A DNA stretch of 22,585 nucleotides, taken from contig JANBQS010000288.1 of the NCBI GenBank assembly GCA_027577415.1, forward strand, positions 1-22,585, given 5' to 3'. The DNA is from Coemansia sp. RSA 922. Taxonomy: Eukaryota > Kickxellomycota > Kickxellomycetes > Kickxellales > Kickxellaceae. Positions within the stretch are counted from its first letter, which is position 1; each line of letters opens with the position of its first letter. Both the position numbers and the translations under genes were made by a program. The notes beneath the pieces were generated by a model. It worked only from the letters and a program-made list of their open reading frames with translations. It was not told the DNA's origin and ran no database searches. Below are positions 1-8,359 of the stretch, piece by piece.

Positions 1-656
1 CATAGATAGATGAAGCGGGATGTAATGTGCCAGGTGCAAGCTGTACAGATAGCTAGACGAACAGCAGACGCAAAAAATATACAAAGTGTGATATATATAA
101 CTCTATATCAAACAAGAAAAGGGGAACCAAGAGCAGAGAGCGGAAGGTTGTTCCTGGCATCCAACGTTTTGAGCCCTGCTCAATGCAAAAAAAAAAAAAA
201 CACAAAAAAGTTATAATCTCGGATCAGCCCAGATTTGTGACAGGGCCCGAATATCTCCATCTCCCCCTATCACAAGGGCAGTAAAATAAATAAAATAAAA
301 AAAGAAGACCCCCTGTCGTCGGCCATTGAAGCAAACCATCGGCAGTTCTTTTCTTTGCTTTGCTTTGCTCTTTTATACCTCTTTTCTTTGCCAGCTTTAG
401 ACTATCTTCTTTCGCTTTCGCTTTCTCCCTACCTTTTTAGCAAATGCTCACCCTTGGAAATTGACTAGCACGCCCCCGCCAACCTCAGTACCGCTCGCAC
501 TCACCAACTACTTCAACAACAACAGCAACGACGTCGTCTTTAACCTCGAAACTGGTACTACATATCTCGTACTTGCTAGAATTCCTCTCACAGCTACAGC
601 TTAGACGCCGAGGAAAGTAAGCCATCTGCGCTATTTATTATTTTGGCATACAGAAG
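1..656. other. Left-edge intergenic region and S6K 5' flank
   Basis: No gene is supported here. The first 300 bases are A-rich, with a 14-base A run at 187-200, and may be the 3' flank of a gene outside the window. From about 340 the + strand becomes pyrimidine-rich, with a (CTTTG)3 repeat at 353-367, a TATA-like TTATAC near 373-378 and further CTTT/CGCTTT tracts to about 430, which is typical of a fungal core promoter. A short upstream reading frame (ATG at 444, stop ending at 464, six codons) would lie in the leader if transcription starts near 400. The 68-codon open frame from position 10 overlaps the A run, has low complexity and is not called. Confidence 0.5.
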
Positions 657-2192
657 ATGATGTTCGATATGGAGCTCGATGAGGACCGGCCTGACGACAA
701 GCCCCCTTGCTCAGTTCAGTCGCCGCTGCAGCTCCCGTCGATGACTCTCTTGCGCTCGGACCCACGCGTAGCGAGTCCCCGCTCCGGGTCGCCCATACAC
801 ATGCGCCGTAAGCCCAGCGTCTCGGTTGGTGTGCTGGACATGCTCGAGCACCAGCTAGACGACACGCACATCGACTCGGAGTACGAGGACATGACATGCA
901 GTGTCCAAGTCGAAGTGCCGATCATCGACGACTTTGTCAATGACAATGCCGTACCTGCGTCGGTTCGTGACCCAACCTCGTCGTGTGTTGGCGGCAGCTC
1001 ACTGCTCGATGGCAACCTAAATGAATGCAAGAACTTTGCCAACGGGTGTGGCGCGCAACCCGCTAGCAGCCAGCCCAAAGTAACCATTGATGACTTTACC
1101 GTACTAAGGCTGATCGGGAAGGGCGGCTACGGCAAGGTGTATCTAGTTCAGCACAAGCAGACGCTTGGGTACTACGCGATGAAGGTGCTGCGCAAGGCCT
1201 CCATTCTACTGCAGCGGCGCCAAATTACGTTTACCATGACCGAGCGGTCCATCCTCTCCGAGGTGCAGCACCCATTCATCGTCAAGCTCTACTATGCGTT
1301 CCAGTCCAACTCCAAGCTCTATTTGATCATGGAGTACGTTGCCGGCGGCGAGCTGTTTACGCATATGATTAAGGAGCGCATCTTTTGCGAAGACCAAGCC
1401 GTATTTTACTCTGCCGAGCTCGTCCTTGCCCTCTCGCACTTGCACAAGCTGGGCATTGTATTCCGGGACACCAAGCCCGAGAACATTCTGCTTGACAAGA
1501 GAGGCCACCTGGTGCTGACTGACTTTGGCCTGTCAAAGACCGCACTGGGCGAGGACGGGCGCACCAACACGTTCTGCGGCACGCCGTCTTATATGGCGCC
1601 TGAGGTTCTCAATGCAGCAGTGTCTTACGAGTTTAGCGTCGACTGGTGGTCGCTGGGCATCCTTCTCTACGAGATGCTTACTGGGGCTGTGCCATTCAAG
1701 GGCAAAGCGCCCGAGAAAGTGGCAAAGAACATTGCCAACACAAAGGTCAACTACCCGCCGTACATGACTCCCGATGCCCGTGACCTGATCATCCGTCTGC
1801 TGCGCAAGAAGCCCGAGCAGCGCCTTGGCTACGGAGCAAATGGTGTAGAGAAGATCAAGAAGCACCGCTTCTTCCGCAAAGTCAACTGGGAGCGATTGGA
1901 GAAGGACCACGGCAGCTTGACCCCGCCCATTGTCCCAGTCCTCAATGGAGACGGCGACTTTAGCAACTTTGACTCGGAGTTTACGGGCGAGCAGCTGCCC
2001 CTATCCGTTGTTAGAGGCAGCCTAGTTGAGCTCGATCCGATTCAAGATCCTACACTTGCATCCAACCAACACGGGGGTGTCATTGGCAAGGCTGGCGAAG
2101 GAGCGAGTGGCGACGAGGATGATGTCGATCCCGCAACGGCGTTCCTTGGGTTCAGCTACGTAGCCAATTCGGTGCTCGATACAGTGCGTTAG
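657..2192 (+). CDS. AGC-family protein kinase, S6 kinase-like (Psk1/Ypk3 type)
   Basis: A 511-residue serine/threonine kinase, intronless. The kinase domain runs from about 147 to 406: glycine loop GKGGYGKV at 154-161, catalytic lysine K176 in AMKVL, catalytic loop FRDTKPEN at 269-276, DFG at 289-291, and activation loop TNTFCGT with T305 as the expected PDK1 site. An AGC C-terminal extension follows and ends with the hydrophobic motif FLGFSY (496-501), nearly identical to the TORC1-phosphorylated motif of animal S6K, so S500 is the likely target. The N-terminus begins MMFDMEL; residues 3-7 match the acidic/hydrophobic pattern of a TOS motif, which binds Raptor in animal S6K. This supports the start at 657, although the adjacent ATG at 660 is equally possible. 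The expected role is phosphorylating ribosomal protein S6 downstream of TORC1. The chain ends ten residues after the hydrophobic motif, so the long autoinhibitory tail of animal S6K1 is absent. The usual Leu of the catalytic loop (RDLK) is Thr (RDTK). Confidence 0.9.
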   Translation: MMFDMELDEDRPDDKPPCSVQSPLQLPSMTLLRSDPRVASPRSGSPIHMRRKPSVSVGVLDMLEHQLDDTHIDSEYEDMTCSVQVEVPIIDDFVNDNAVPASVRDPTSSCVGGSSLLDGNLNECKNFANGCGAQPASSQPKVTIDDFTVLRLIGKGGYGKVYLVQHKQTLGYYAMKVLRKASILLQRRQITFTMTERSILSEVQHPFIVKLYYAFQSNSKLYLIMEYVAGGELFTHMIKERIFCEDQAVFYSAELVLALSHLHKLGIVFRDTKPENILLDKRGHLVLTDFGLSKTALGEDGRTNTFCGTPSYMAPEVLNAAVSYEFSVDWWSLGILLYEMLTGAVPFKGKAPEKVAKNIANTKVNYPPYMTPDARDLIIRLLRKKPEQRLGYGANGVEKIKKHRFFRKVNWERLEKDHGSLTPPIVPVLNGDGDFSNFDSEFTGEQLPLSVVRGSLVELDPIQDPTLASNQHGGVIGKAGEGASGDEDDVDPATAFLGFSYVANSVLDTVR

Positions 2193-2260
2193 AGCAATTA
2201 CAGTTACATTTTTTATATTCAGTACACATCTATTGATAATTTGCATGTTGCTACTAAATG

Positions 2261-3268
2261 TCACACAGCGGCAGGTATTGCAATTGTCACTTTATGCAGC
2301 TTTTGACGTCTGCTCAGCGTGTAAAACTGCAGCAAGACGAACAGGTCCAGGGTCATTGAGCCAAATGGTCCATAGATGTACGACGCCGACTTGTGCAGAA
2401 ACTCGGGCCCTGATACCGGCACTAGCGCCAGCAAAGAAAAAGCGTAGGTGCCGTTGGCAATAAATATAATGGCGAACATTGCTAGAGATAGCCCTTCAAC
2501 CGACTGGCGCTGGTGGTTGTGCCACAGCTGTGGCAAGCGCGACAAGTGGTACGTGATGGTGCTGCCCCATGCAACGCACAATCCAAACGACTCGATGCTG
2601 ACACTGGATTGGAAGTGGCATTTACTTAGTACCAGCCACAGTAGCATTGTAAGTGCAGAGACGGCGCATGTCGCTTGGACCGATACTCGTTGCCAGAGTC
2701 TCTTCTTTTCGTTACCAATCAGAAGAGTCGGCAGGATACCGGTGGCACACTGTGATGTAGGCTGCATGGAAGAATAGCCGCCGCTTTGAATACGTCGATC
2801 GTCCGAATCTAACAGGCATGCCATCTCACCAGTGCTCTGAACAGCCACGGTATCCAGGGACCGGCCTTCAATGCGACTGTCTGAAGAGCGGGCGTCAGAG
2901 TGCAAGCGCGCACTGTGGCGATACCAAAACGATTGTGAAAGCAGCGCCACGTCAATGAGAACAAAGTATGCGCTCAAGAACACTTGGAACAGTCGCTGAT
3001 TCAGCGCCACACAACCAATCAGGCTCATCGTATCGCCAGTCAGCCAGAGCAAAACAAAATTTACACTCAGGCCCGCAGTCGACTTTGTTCGCCAGTTCGT
3101 GTGTACCTGTGGCAGCAGAGCTACGAGCCATAGCACAATTGACGCTGCTCCCAGTACGGCGCTGGCGGCATCCCAGTACGTGTAAAGACACTTGCCAAAT
3201 ATTACGTCGAACCACCAAATGCCGGGCTTACCATTGTGTAGCGGGCAGGTCGTCTGGCCTAGGGGCAT
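2261..3268 (-). CDS. PQ-loop repeat transporter (Ypq/PQLC2-like)
   Basis: A 335-residue multi-pass membrane protein of the PQ-loop family. The first PQ-loop helix is around residues 36-70 with P53-Q54 (ALLPQV then STAGLS); the second is around 228-265 with P246-Q247 (SRLPQL then SVEGLS). A polar, probably cytosolic linker at about 117-190 separates the two triple-helix halves. Family members such as yeast Ypq1-3 and human PQLC2 export cationic amino acids from the vacuole or lysosome, and the spacing and motifs fit that subgroup. I chose the ATG at 3268 because the open frame continues upstream only to a GTG, through a T-rich stretch that looks like leader. The gene converges on the S6K gene with 68 bp between stops. 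Substrate and vacuolar location are inferred from the family. Confidence 0.85.
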   Translation of the reverse strand: MPLGQTTCPLHNGKPGIWWFDVIFGKCLYTYWDAASAVLGAASIVLWLVALLPQVHTNWRTKSTAGLSVNFVLLWLTGDTMSLIGCVALNQRLFQVFLSAYFVLIDVALLSQSFWYRHSARLHSDARSSDSRIEGRSLDTVAVQSTGEMACLLDSDDRRIQSGGYSSMQPTSQCATGILPTLLIGNEKKRLWQRVSVQATCAVSALTMLLWLVLSKCHFQSSVSIESFGLCVAWGSTITYHLSRLPQLWHNHQRQSVEGLSLAMFAIIFIANGTYAFSLLALVPVSGPEFLHKSASYIYGPFGSMTLDLFVLLQFYTLSRRQKLHKVTIAIPAAV

Positions 3269-4308
3269 GCGCACAGCAAAGAGTGTAGCCACGGGGAGTA
3301 TTTCAGGCGCGTTGGACAAAAAAACAAACAAACAAACAATATAAAATAAGAGGTTTAAGAAAATGGAAGGAAAAAAGAATAAGAAAAGAAGGAAAGCAGC
3401 GACACACGCATGGCGCACTTGCCAACGACGCTACAAAAAAAATGCTTTGAAGGCAAAGGTGGGGAGGGGGAGCGAGTGAAGAATGTACGTTGCTAGCAAA
3501 ACACGAGTGACTCCTTTGGCGATGTGTGTCCTTTTTAAAGGAAAAGGCGAGAAATGGTGGGCATCTACTATATGCCGTTTATTTTCTGACCCGGCGACGC
3601 GTGCACCTTAAAATGGTGTAGGCAATCGCGCCTGAATCGGTAGCCAGCTCAACAGGGTCATGAACAAGGGGGCAATCTTTTAGGTTGTCCCTCCCTCCCT
3701 TTGACGTTGTAGCTCCTCCTTTATGCGATGCAACGCACATTAGTCCTATGACTTTGGTGCTCAAGCCGAAGAGTAAGCGCGCTTGCCTTGTACACTGCAG
3801 CGGCCACTCTCTCACATGTGCCTTTGCGCGCAATACAATCGATCCGCTTTGTGAATTTGTGCTCACGGGCAGTCGTTGCATGCGCAAATTAAGTCGGCAT
3901 GGGACATGGCCAGACCCTTGTCCATTTGCTTGTCTAGACCTCCTGCACGTTGCCCACATGCAATACTAGTCAAATGGCCATATATCCGCAATAGTGATAT
4001 TGGCTTAATTCTGATCCAGATTATGTATCATCCTATCAAGCATGTACGCCACAGCACTGAATTTGGCGTCATTACATGTACACATGTATAAGCGTGAGAA
4101 CGATGTGGTCAGCTTTTTAGGAAGACAATGTTTCCATGCAGCGACAACAACAAATGTAGATTGCGACTAGCATTGTCCCCACAGCAGGCATGAGAAAGCG
4201 GCAAGTGCACCACTCACCCTTGGTATTCCTTGCTTTCTTCCACATCTTGCCACACACACGCTCACTTTATACACTATTGCACAAGTCATTTAGGATTTAC
4301 CTACGATA
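3269..4308. other. Large gene-poor intergenic region (about 1.04 kb)
   Basis: This is the longest stretch without a recognised gene. It lies between two divergent genes, the PQ-loop transporter (-) and a 75-residue gene (+). The part next to the transporter holds an AAAC microsatellite at 3321-3338 and an A/G-rich tract to about 3400, which would be leader and promoter on the minus strand. The middle contains several short open frames on both strands (for example 3579-3959 minus and 3685-3969 plus) with no recognisable protein features. A short palindrome lies at 4073-4088. I found no tRNA B-box, no convincing snoRNA boxes and no transposon ends. It may hold promoters for both genes or an unrecognised noncoding RNA. 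Confidence 0.6.
4073..4088. repeat. Perfect short palindrome, 7-bp arms
   Basis: The arms TACATGT and ACATGTA are exact reverse complements separated by AC, and TATAAG follows immediately at 4086-4091. It sits about 220 bp upstream of the 75-residue gene at 4309. It could be a dimeric transcription-factor site or chance; nothing else identifies it. Confidence 0.5.
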
Positions 4309-4536
4309 ATGAGCCATTTCTACATTAACGATCTCACCAAGGCCGGAGCCATGGACATTAGCGATGGCAAGACCACGTATTCATTGACATACAGTCCACA
4401 CGTCCTCAGTTCGTGCGTCTGTGAAAACTGCACAAAGATCAAGAAGAGAAAGGCCGATGAGGCCAAAAAGGCTGCCGAAGAGAAGCTACACAAGCAAGGT
4501 GCCACGTTTTACTCTCTGCTTTACGGACACAAGTGA
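4309..4536 (+). CDS. Small uncharacterised protein with C-x-C-x-x-C motif
   Basis: A 75-residue open frame that I do not recognise. Reasons to call it real: it starts with ATG after a pyrimidine- and CA-rich leader with a TATA-like TTTATAC near 4266, its codons are G+C-rich at third positions like the neighbouring genes, and an AATAAA signal lies 55 bases after the stop. The product begins MSHFYINDL, has a compact cysteine cluster CVCENC at about residues 37-42, then a strongly basic and charged segment (KIKKRKADEAKKAAEEK) likely to be helical, and ends YSLLYGHK. No signal peptide or membrane segment is visible. The gene converges on the neurochondrin-like gene, 72 bp between stops. The cysteines could bind metal, but with only three the motif is incomplete. 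Function unknown. Confidence 0.55.
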   Translation: MSHFYINDLTKAGAMDISDGKTTYSLTYSPHVLSSCVCENCTKIKKRKADEAKKAAEEKLHKQGATFYSLLYGHK

Positions 4537-4590
4537 AGATAATCACGTAGTGTATTTCCACGTTTAATTTAATTGCTAGTGGGTAGTATC

Positions 4591-4596
4591 AATAAA
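4591..4596 (+). terminator. Polyadenylation signal AATAAA
   Basis: An exact AATAAA lies 55 bases past the stop of the 75-residue gene and a few bases before the stop of the convergent neurochondrin-like gene. The 3' ends of the two transcripts probably overlap. Confidence 0.45.
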
Positions 4597-4608
4597 TAGC
4601 TTTAACAT

Positions 4609-6312
4609 TTACATGGCTTGTCGTGCACGAAGCACTTCCTCGTCAGACTGGAGTCCATACACTGCATATGAAAGGTCGTCAAAATCCACCGTGCCAACCC
4701 AGGGCGAGGCAAACTCGTGAGCTGGCTTGCGGTCATGACGCAATTCGCGCGATTCCAGATCAGCAATAAACTGGACCTCGTCAATCCCGCACGTCTCAAG
4801 GGCATACGAAACACACGGCCGCATGAATTCCTTGACTGCCGCTCCATGGACGGTGCTATACTTGAGAATATCACAGAGAGTCTTTTTTTAGTAGTCGCTC
4901 AAAGATGAATCGTTTGGCTTAAATTCGTGCTTTGGTACTTACTCTAGCTTTATCCAGCTCGTACACATGGCTAGTACTGGCAGTGCTGTCTGGTGCAGCT
5001 TTGGATCTGTCGCCAGCCACTGTCCCAGCATATGCACTGTGCTGACTACAAGCCCAGGACTTGCGTCGATGATTTCCTGCTCGCTGTATCCGCGGTCTTT
5101 CCAGTCAACTAGAAATCCGACCGCCACTTGCGCGGCCTTGTGTATCTCGCTCATTATCCCGTATATGGCGCCTTCGTCGATATCAGCAGATTCGGGCTGC
5201 TCGTCTAGCCATGAGGCGATCCACTCTAGCCAGCCAGCAATGATCTCTGCGCAGAATGGCAGCTTCCACCCACGAGCTAGTCTGGCAGCCTCAGCGCTGT
5301 TCTCCGCATCTACAACACCGCTATCTGGCGGACAGATCATCATCGCGTCAATGGCTGCCTGTGCCTCGATACAAGCAAGGCGCAGGATGAGCTCAGAATC
5401 TTTGTTCTGTTGCGAGTTCTGGCTCTGGCTAGCCGTCACAGCCCTGTTGCCGCTAAAGACGTGTTCAGGCCACAGGCGCACCAGATGTGAGTACAAAACC
5501 AGCGCTTGGTCCGCATACTGAGTAGTTTCCGACTTTTGACGCAGCACCCAAATGCAGCTGGAGCCGATACTGCTCGCAATGTCCTTGCTCGCATCGGCAA
5601 TGCCCACTACATCCATGTCGGCTCGATCAATAGGCTCGAGGGCGTTTGCCAATACGGGGATAAGCTCGAACTTCAACATACCCACTGAGCTGGCAAACGC
5701 ATTGGCCGTGCTGGTGAGAAGTTCGGCCCAGCCCTTGACGCAAGAAGAGTCGCTGCCATTCTCGTGGATGTAACAGGAGCATCTGTTAAGCGCCATATCC
5801 AAGAACCGCGTGGTCTCCAGTGGCTCGACTTGCGAGCGGGCTGAATCGACAATGCGAAGCAATGTATCGGGCTTTTCCAAAACCGTTTGGACAGCAGTGT
5901 CTGTGGCGAGCAGTCTACATAGTATTTGCATCGCCTCAGCCAGGGCATCGGGTTGCTCCACCAAGGTCGCCACTTTGAATAGTGTCGGAATGCGATCCTG
6001 CATCTTTGGCTTTGTAGCAATGGTGCTGTGCGAGCTAAACACATTGATAACTGAAAGCGCGATATCCAACATGGGCAGCTCTGTAGCCGCAGCTGCCTCG
6101 GTATTGTTCTGCGTTTCTATCTGCTTAATCCCTGTCCGCATCAATCGTTCAATAAACTTTGTGTCCATCGAGTCGAATATATACTCCAACGACTCGCGAT
6201 CCTTTGCGTCAACGACTCTGGGCATGAGAAGCAACCCAGCCAACTTTTCGTCGTCCGTCGATCGACTCGACAGCAGGCCTGCGCACCGTTCGATCTGCTC
6301 ACGATTGGCCAT
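4609..6312 (-). CDS. Neurochondrin-like protein (two exons)
   Basis: Proposed exons are 6312-4943 and 4855-4609, which give 538 residues. The N-terminus (residues 1 to about 75) has the neurochondrin signature: an ERCAGLLSS segment, then DDEKLAGLLLMPRVV, then a stretch on failure to complete by a single subunit with IFDSMDTKFIERLMRT. The rest is helix-rich, consistent with an armadillo/HEAT-like fold. Unspliced, the frame stops after WIKLE at a GTAAGT donor. Removing the 87-nt intron restores an open frame (DTVHGAAVKEF through to DEEVLRARQAM) of similar codon quality, and both junctions keep phase. Animal neurochondrin acts in neuronal signalling; fungal homologues are mostly uncharacterised and shorter than the roughly 730-residue human protein. 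No membrane segment is seen. The gene diverges from Ltv1 across 306 bp. The family call rests mainly on the N-terminal motif and is less certain for the C-terminal half. Confidence 0.72.
4856..4942 (-). other. Spliceosomal intron in neurochondrin-like gene
   Basis: An 87-nt intron. On the minus strand it begins GTAAGTACC and ends AAGTATAG, with a branch-like TACTAA at 4893-4888, about 33 nt before the acceptor. It interrupts a codon after its second base. Other AG positions (for example just after the A run) would put the second exon out of frame. Confidence 0.75.
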
Positions 6313-6618
6313 ATATGCTCGCTACAGTTTGTTCGTAGGATACACAAATAAATATGAAAGTAACAAGATATTCAGTCTGCCTAAAAGTGGCCAAATAACC
6401 AAGATTATAGCGATAGAAGCGCATTAAATAGCCCGGCGTGGGATACCAGGCATCGTGTCACGTTGACAGGGCAAAGCAGTTTGTGGTGATCAGTCCTTGA
6501 TGTAATCAATTTGATTTGAAGAAAAAAAGTACACTAGGTTCTTACCGTTTGACAGAACATTTCTCCTACCTTGACTTTCTCTCTATAATTTAAATTTGCA
6601 GCCCTTTTCTTTCTCGCA
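6313..6618. other. Divergent promoter region, neurochondrin-like / Ltv1
   Basis: This 306-bp stretch separates the two start codons and must carry both promoters. It is A+T-rich, with TATAATTTAAAT at about 6584-6595, roughly 30 bp before the Ltv1 ATG, and a pyrimidine tract (CCCTTTTCTTTCTCG) directly before that ATG. I see no coding sequence in it. Confidence 0.5.
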
Positions 6619-8316
6619 ATGGTCAAAAAGTTTGTCGACAAGAAGAGCTCCAAAACATACAAGCTCGTCTACCGGTCGCAGGAAGATCCTCTGGCATTTG
6701 AGGAAGGCGCATCGGAGCGAGTATTTGTCGCTGTTAACAAGAACGAGTCTGGCAGAGGTGGCCGTAGCAGGGATGCCGACCAGACAGTGCAGCAGAGCTT
6801 GCGCGACCTACGCCTTGACGACATTCCAGAGGAAGAACTAGACCAGCAGGCAGGTAAGGCTGCGCTGTACGGCATCTATCTGGACGATCGTGAGTACGAC
6901 TACACAAAGCACCTGCGGCCCGTCGGCGCTGGAGGCGGCGTTTTTCTAGATGTAGCGAGCAAGAAGGATAAGCACAGTGGCATTGAGATCCTTGGTATGG
7001 ATGAGGATAGCGATGGTGACGACGAATTTTCTGCCACAAAACAGGCTGTCACATTCCAGCTGCCTGCCGAGGTTCTGCCATCAAGTCACAGGATGAACAT
7101 CAAGGCCGAGGCCTTCCCAAGCGGTCTACAGCCAAACATGGATCTCAATGTGCGCGAGGCTCTAGAGGCTCTGGACGACGAGGATGCAGAAGAGTTAGAC
7201 GACGACTTTTTGGACAAACTTAACGCCGATGGCCCGCCGTCTGGCGCCGAGGACGAGTATGACGAAGATGCTAGCGACGATGATTATTTTGACGACGATG
7301 AAGATGCCGACTTTGACCCCAACGACGTCTTTGCCCAAGTCCAGAAAATGAAGGCTCGCCAGAGACAGATGGCCTCGGATGGCTCCGATGACGAGTACGA
7401 CGGATCTCAGCCCGATGCTAGCAGCGGCTGGCGCGGTGCACGCACGGCTAGCACGGGATTCTCAATGTCGTCCTCAGCCATGTACCGTAATGAAAACCTG
7501 ACCTTCTTGGATGAGCAGTTTGACGCCATCGAGGCCATGTACGAGAAAGAGGACAGCGAAAGCGAGGAAGAGCGGTACGACGAGCACGGTCACCACATCC
7601 CTCAGTACGACGAGCATGGCAACAAAAAGTCGATCAGCACTCGCGCCGACTTTGACAACGTCATGGACGACTTCCTCCAAAACTACGAGTTGGCTGGCAA
7701 GAAGATGCATGTCATTGTCGAGGGCGGCACGGGAGTCGGCAAGCTAAGCACAGTGCGCGATGCGTTCTTGGACGAGACAAAGTCCAAAGAGGAGAACAAG
7801 AAGGTCTTGTTGTCCACTGGCCTGCGGCTCATCGAAGAGACTAACGCCAAGACGAAGAAGCAGGACGAGGAGGAGCTCGGCCAGTACTTTAAACAAAAGG
7901 AGCGCACGCCATGGGACTGCCAGACGATTCTGACGACATACTCGACGCTCGACAACCACCCAGCGACCATTTACGAAAAGAAGACACCCCAGATTAAAGT
8001 CAACCGCCGCACTGGATTCCCAATGGTTGAGCCCGTCGCTGACAACAAAGAGCAAGGCAAGGGCGCCAACAGCGATGACGACGAAGACGTTGAGATGGAT
8101 GGTGCCGATGACGACGAAACCAAGGAGAACAAGGGCAAGCCCCGCCCCAAGGACGAGTCCAAGGAAGAAAAGCGCGCTCGCAAGAGGCAGATCCAGGAGG
8201 AGAAGCGCAACCGGCGAGAGGAGAAGAAGGAAACACGCGAGGTGTTTGCCGAAAAGAAGGATCGCAAGAAGCAGTCCAAGCAGGACCGCGCGCAGTATGT
8301 TGTGCACTTGAGCTAG
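6619..8316 (+). CDS. LTV1: Ltv1, 40S ribosomal subunit biogenesis factor
   Basis: A 565-residue, intronless protein. Its first 25 residues, MVKKFVDKKSSKTYKLVYRS then QEDPL, are the hallmark of the Ltv1 family, followed by conserved segments around LYGIYLDDREYDYTKHLRP (about residues 88-106). Several acidic tracts follow (about 130-140 and 180-245, rich in Asp/Glu). The last 60 residues or so are Lys/Arg/Glu-rich and probably form a charged helix. Ltv1 binds the maturing head of the pre-40S particle near uS3 and uS10; its phosphorylation releases it late in cytoplasmic 40S maturation. The protein is longer than yeast Ltv1 (about 463), mainly through acidic inserts and the extended charged tail. 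The ATG at 6619 is fixed by the family's N-terminus. The gene converges on EMC1 with only 43 bp between stops. Confidence 0.92.
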   Translation: MVKKFVDKKSSKTYKLVYRSQEDPLAFEEGASERVFVAVNKNESGRGGRSRDADQTVQQSLRDLRLDDIPEEELDQQAGKAALYGIYLDDREYDYTKHLRPVGAGGGVFLDVASKKDKHSGIEILGMDEDSDGDDEFSATKQAVTFQLPAEVLPSSHRMNIKAEAFPSGLQPNMDLNVREALEALDDEDAEELDDDFLDKLNADGPPSGAEDEYDEDASDDDYFDDDEDADFDPNDVFAQVQKMKARQRQMASDGSDDEYDGSQPDASSGWRGARTASTGFSMSSSAMYRNENLTFLDEQFDAIEAMYEKEDSESEEERYDEHGHHIPQYDEHGNKKSISTRADFDNVMDDFLQNYELAGKKMHVIVEGGTGVGKLSTVRDAFLDETKSKEENKKVLLSTGLRLIEETNAKTKKQDEEELGQYFKQKERTPWDCQTILTTYSTLDNHPATIYEKKTPQIKVNRRTGFPMVEPVADNKEQGKGANSDDDEDVEMDGADDDETKENKGKPRPKDESKEEKRARKRQIQEEKRNRREEKKETREVFAEKKDRKKQSKQDRAQYVVHLS

Positions 8317-8359
8317 TTTAAAATCATATTTAAAATAATTGGAACAATTAATTGTCTTT

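Noticed and set aside
10..216. 68-codon open frame at the left edge
   Set aside because: It runs into a 14-base A run, gives a Lys-rich end and has no family or codon support.
616..653. GTAAGC...TACAG pair just before the S6K start, resembling an intron
   Set aside because: The implied intron would be about 38 nt, below usual fungal size, and no upstream coding frame joins in phase. The N-terminal TOS-like motif also argues for the start at 657.
3579..3959. 126-codon minus-strand frame in the large gap
   Set aside because: Cys/Arg/Ser-rich product without recognisable features, overlapping an equally good + strand frame; both look like chance.
5810..6427. 205-codon + strand frame
   Set aside because: Antisense to the neurochondrin-like gene and Ser-rich, as expected for a shadow; no domain is seen.
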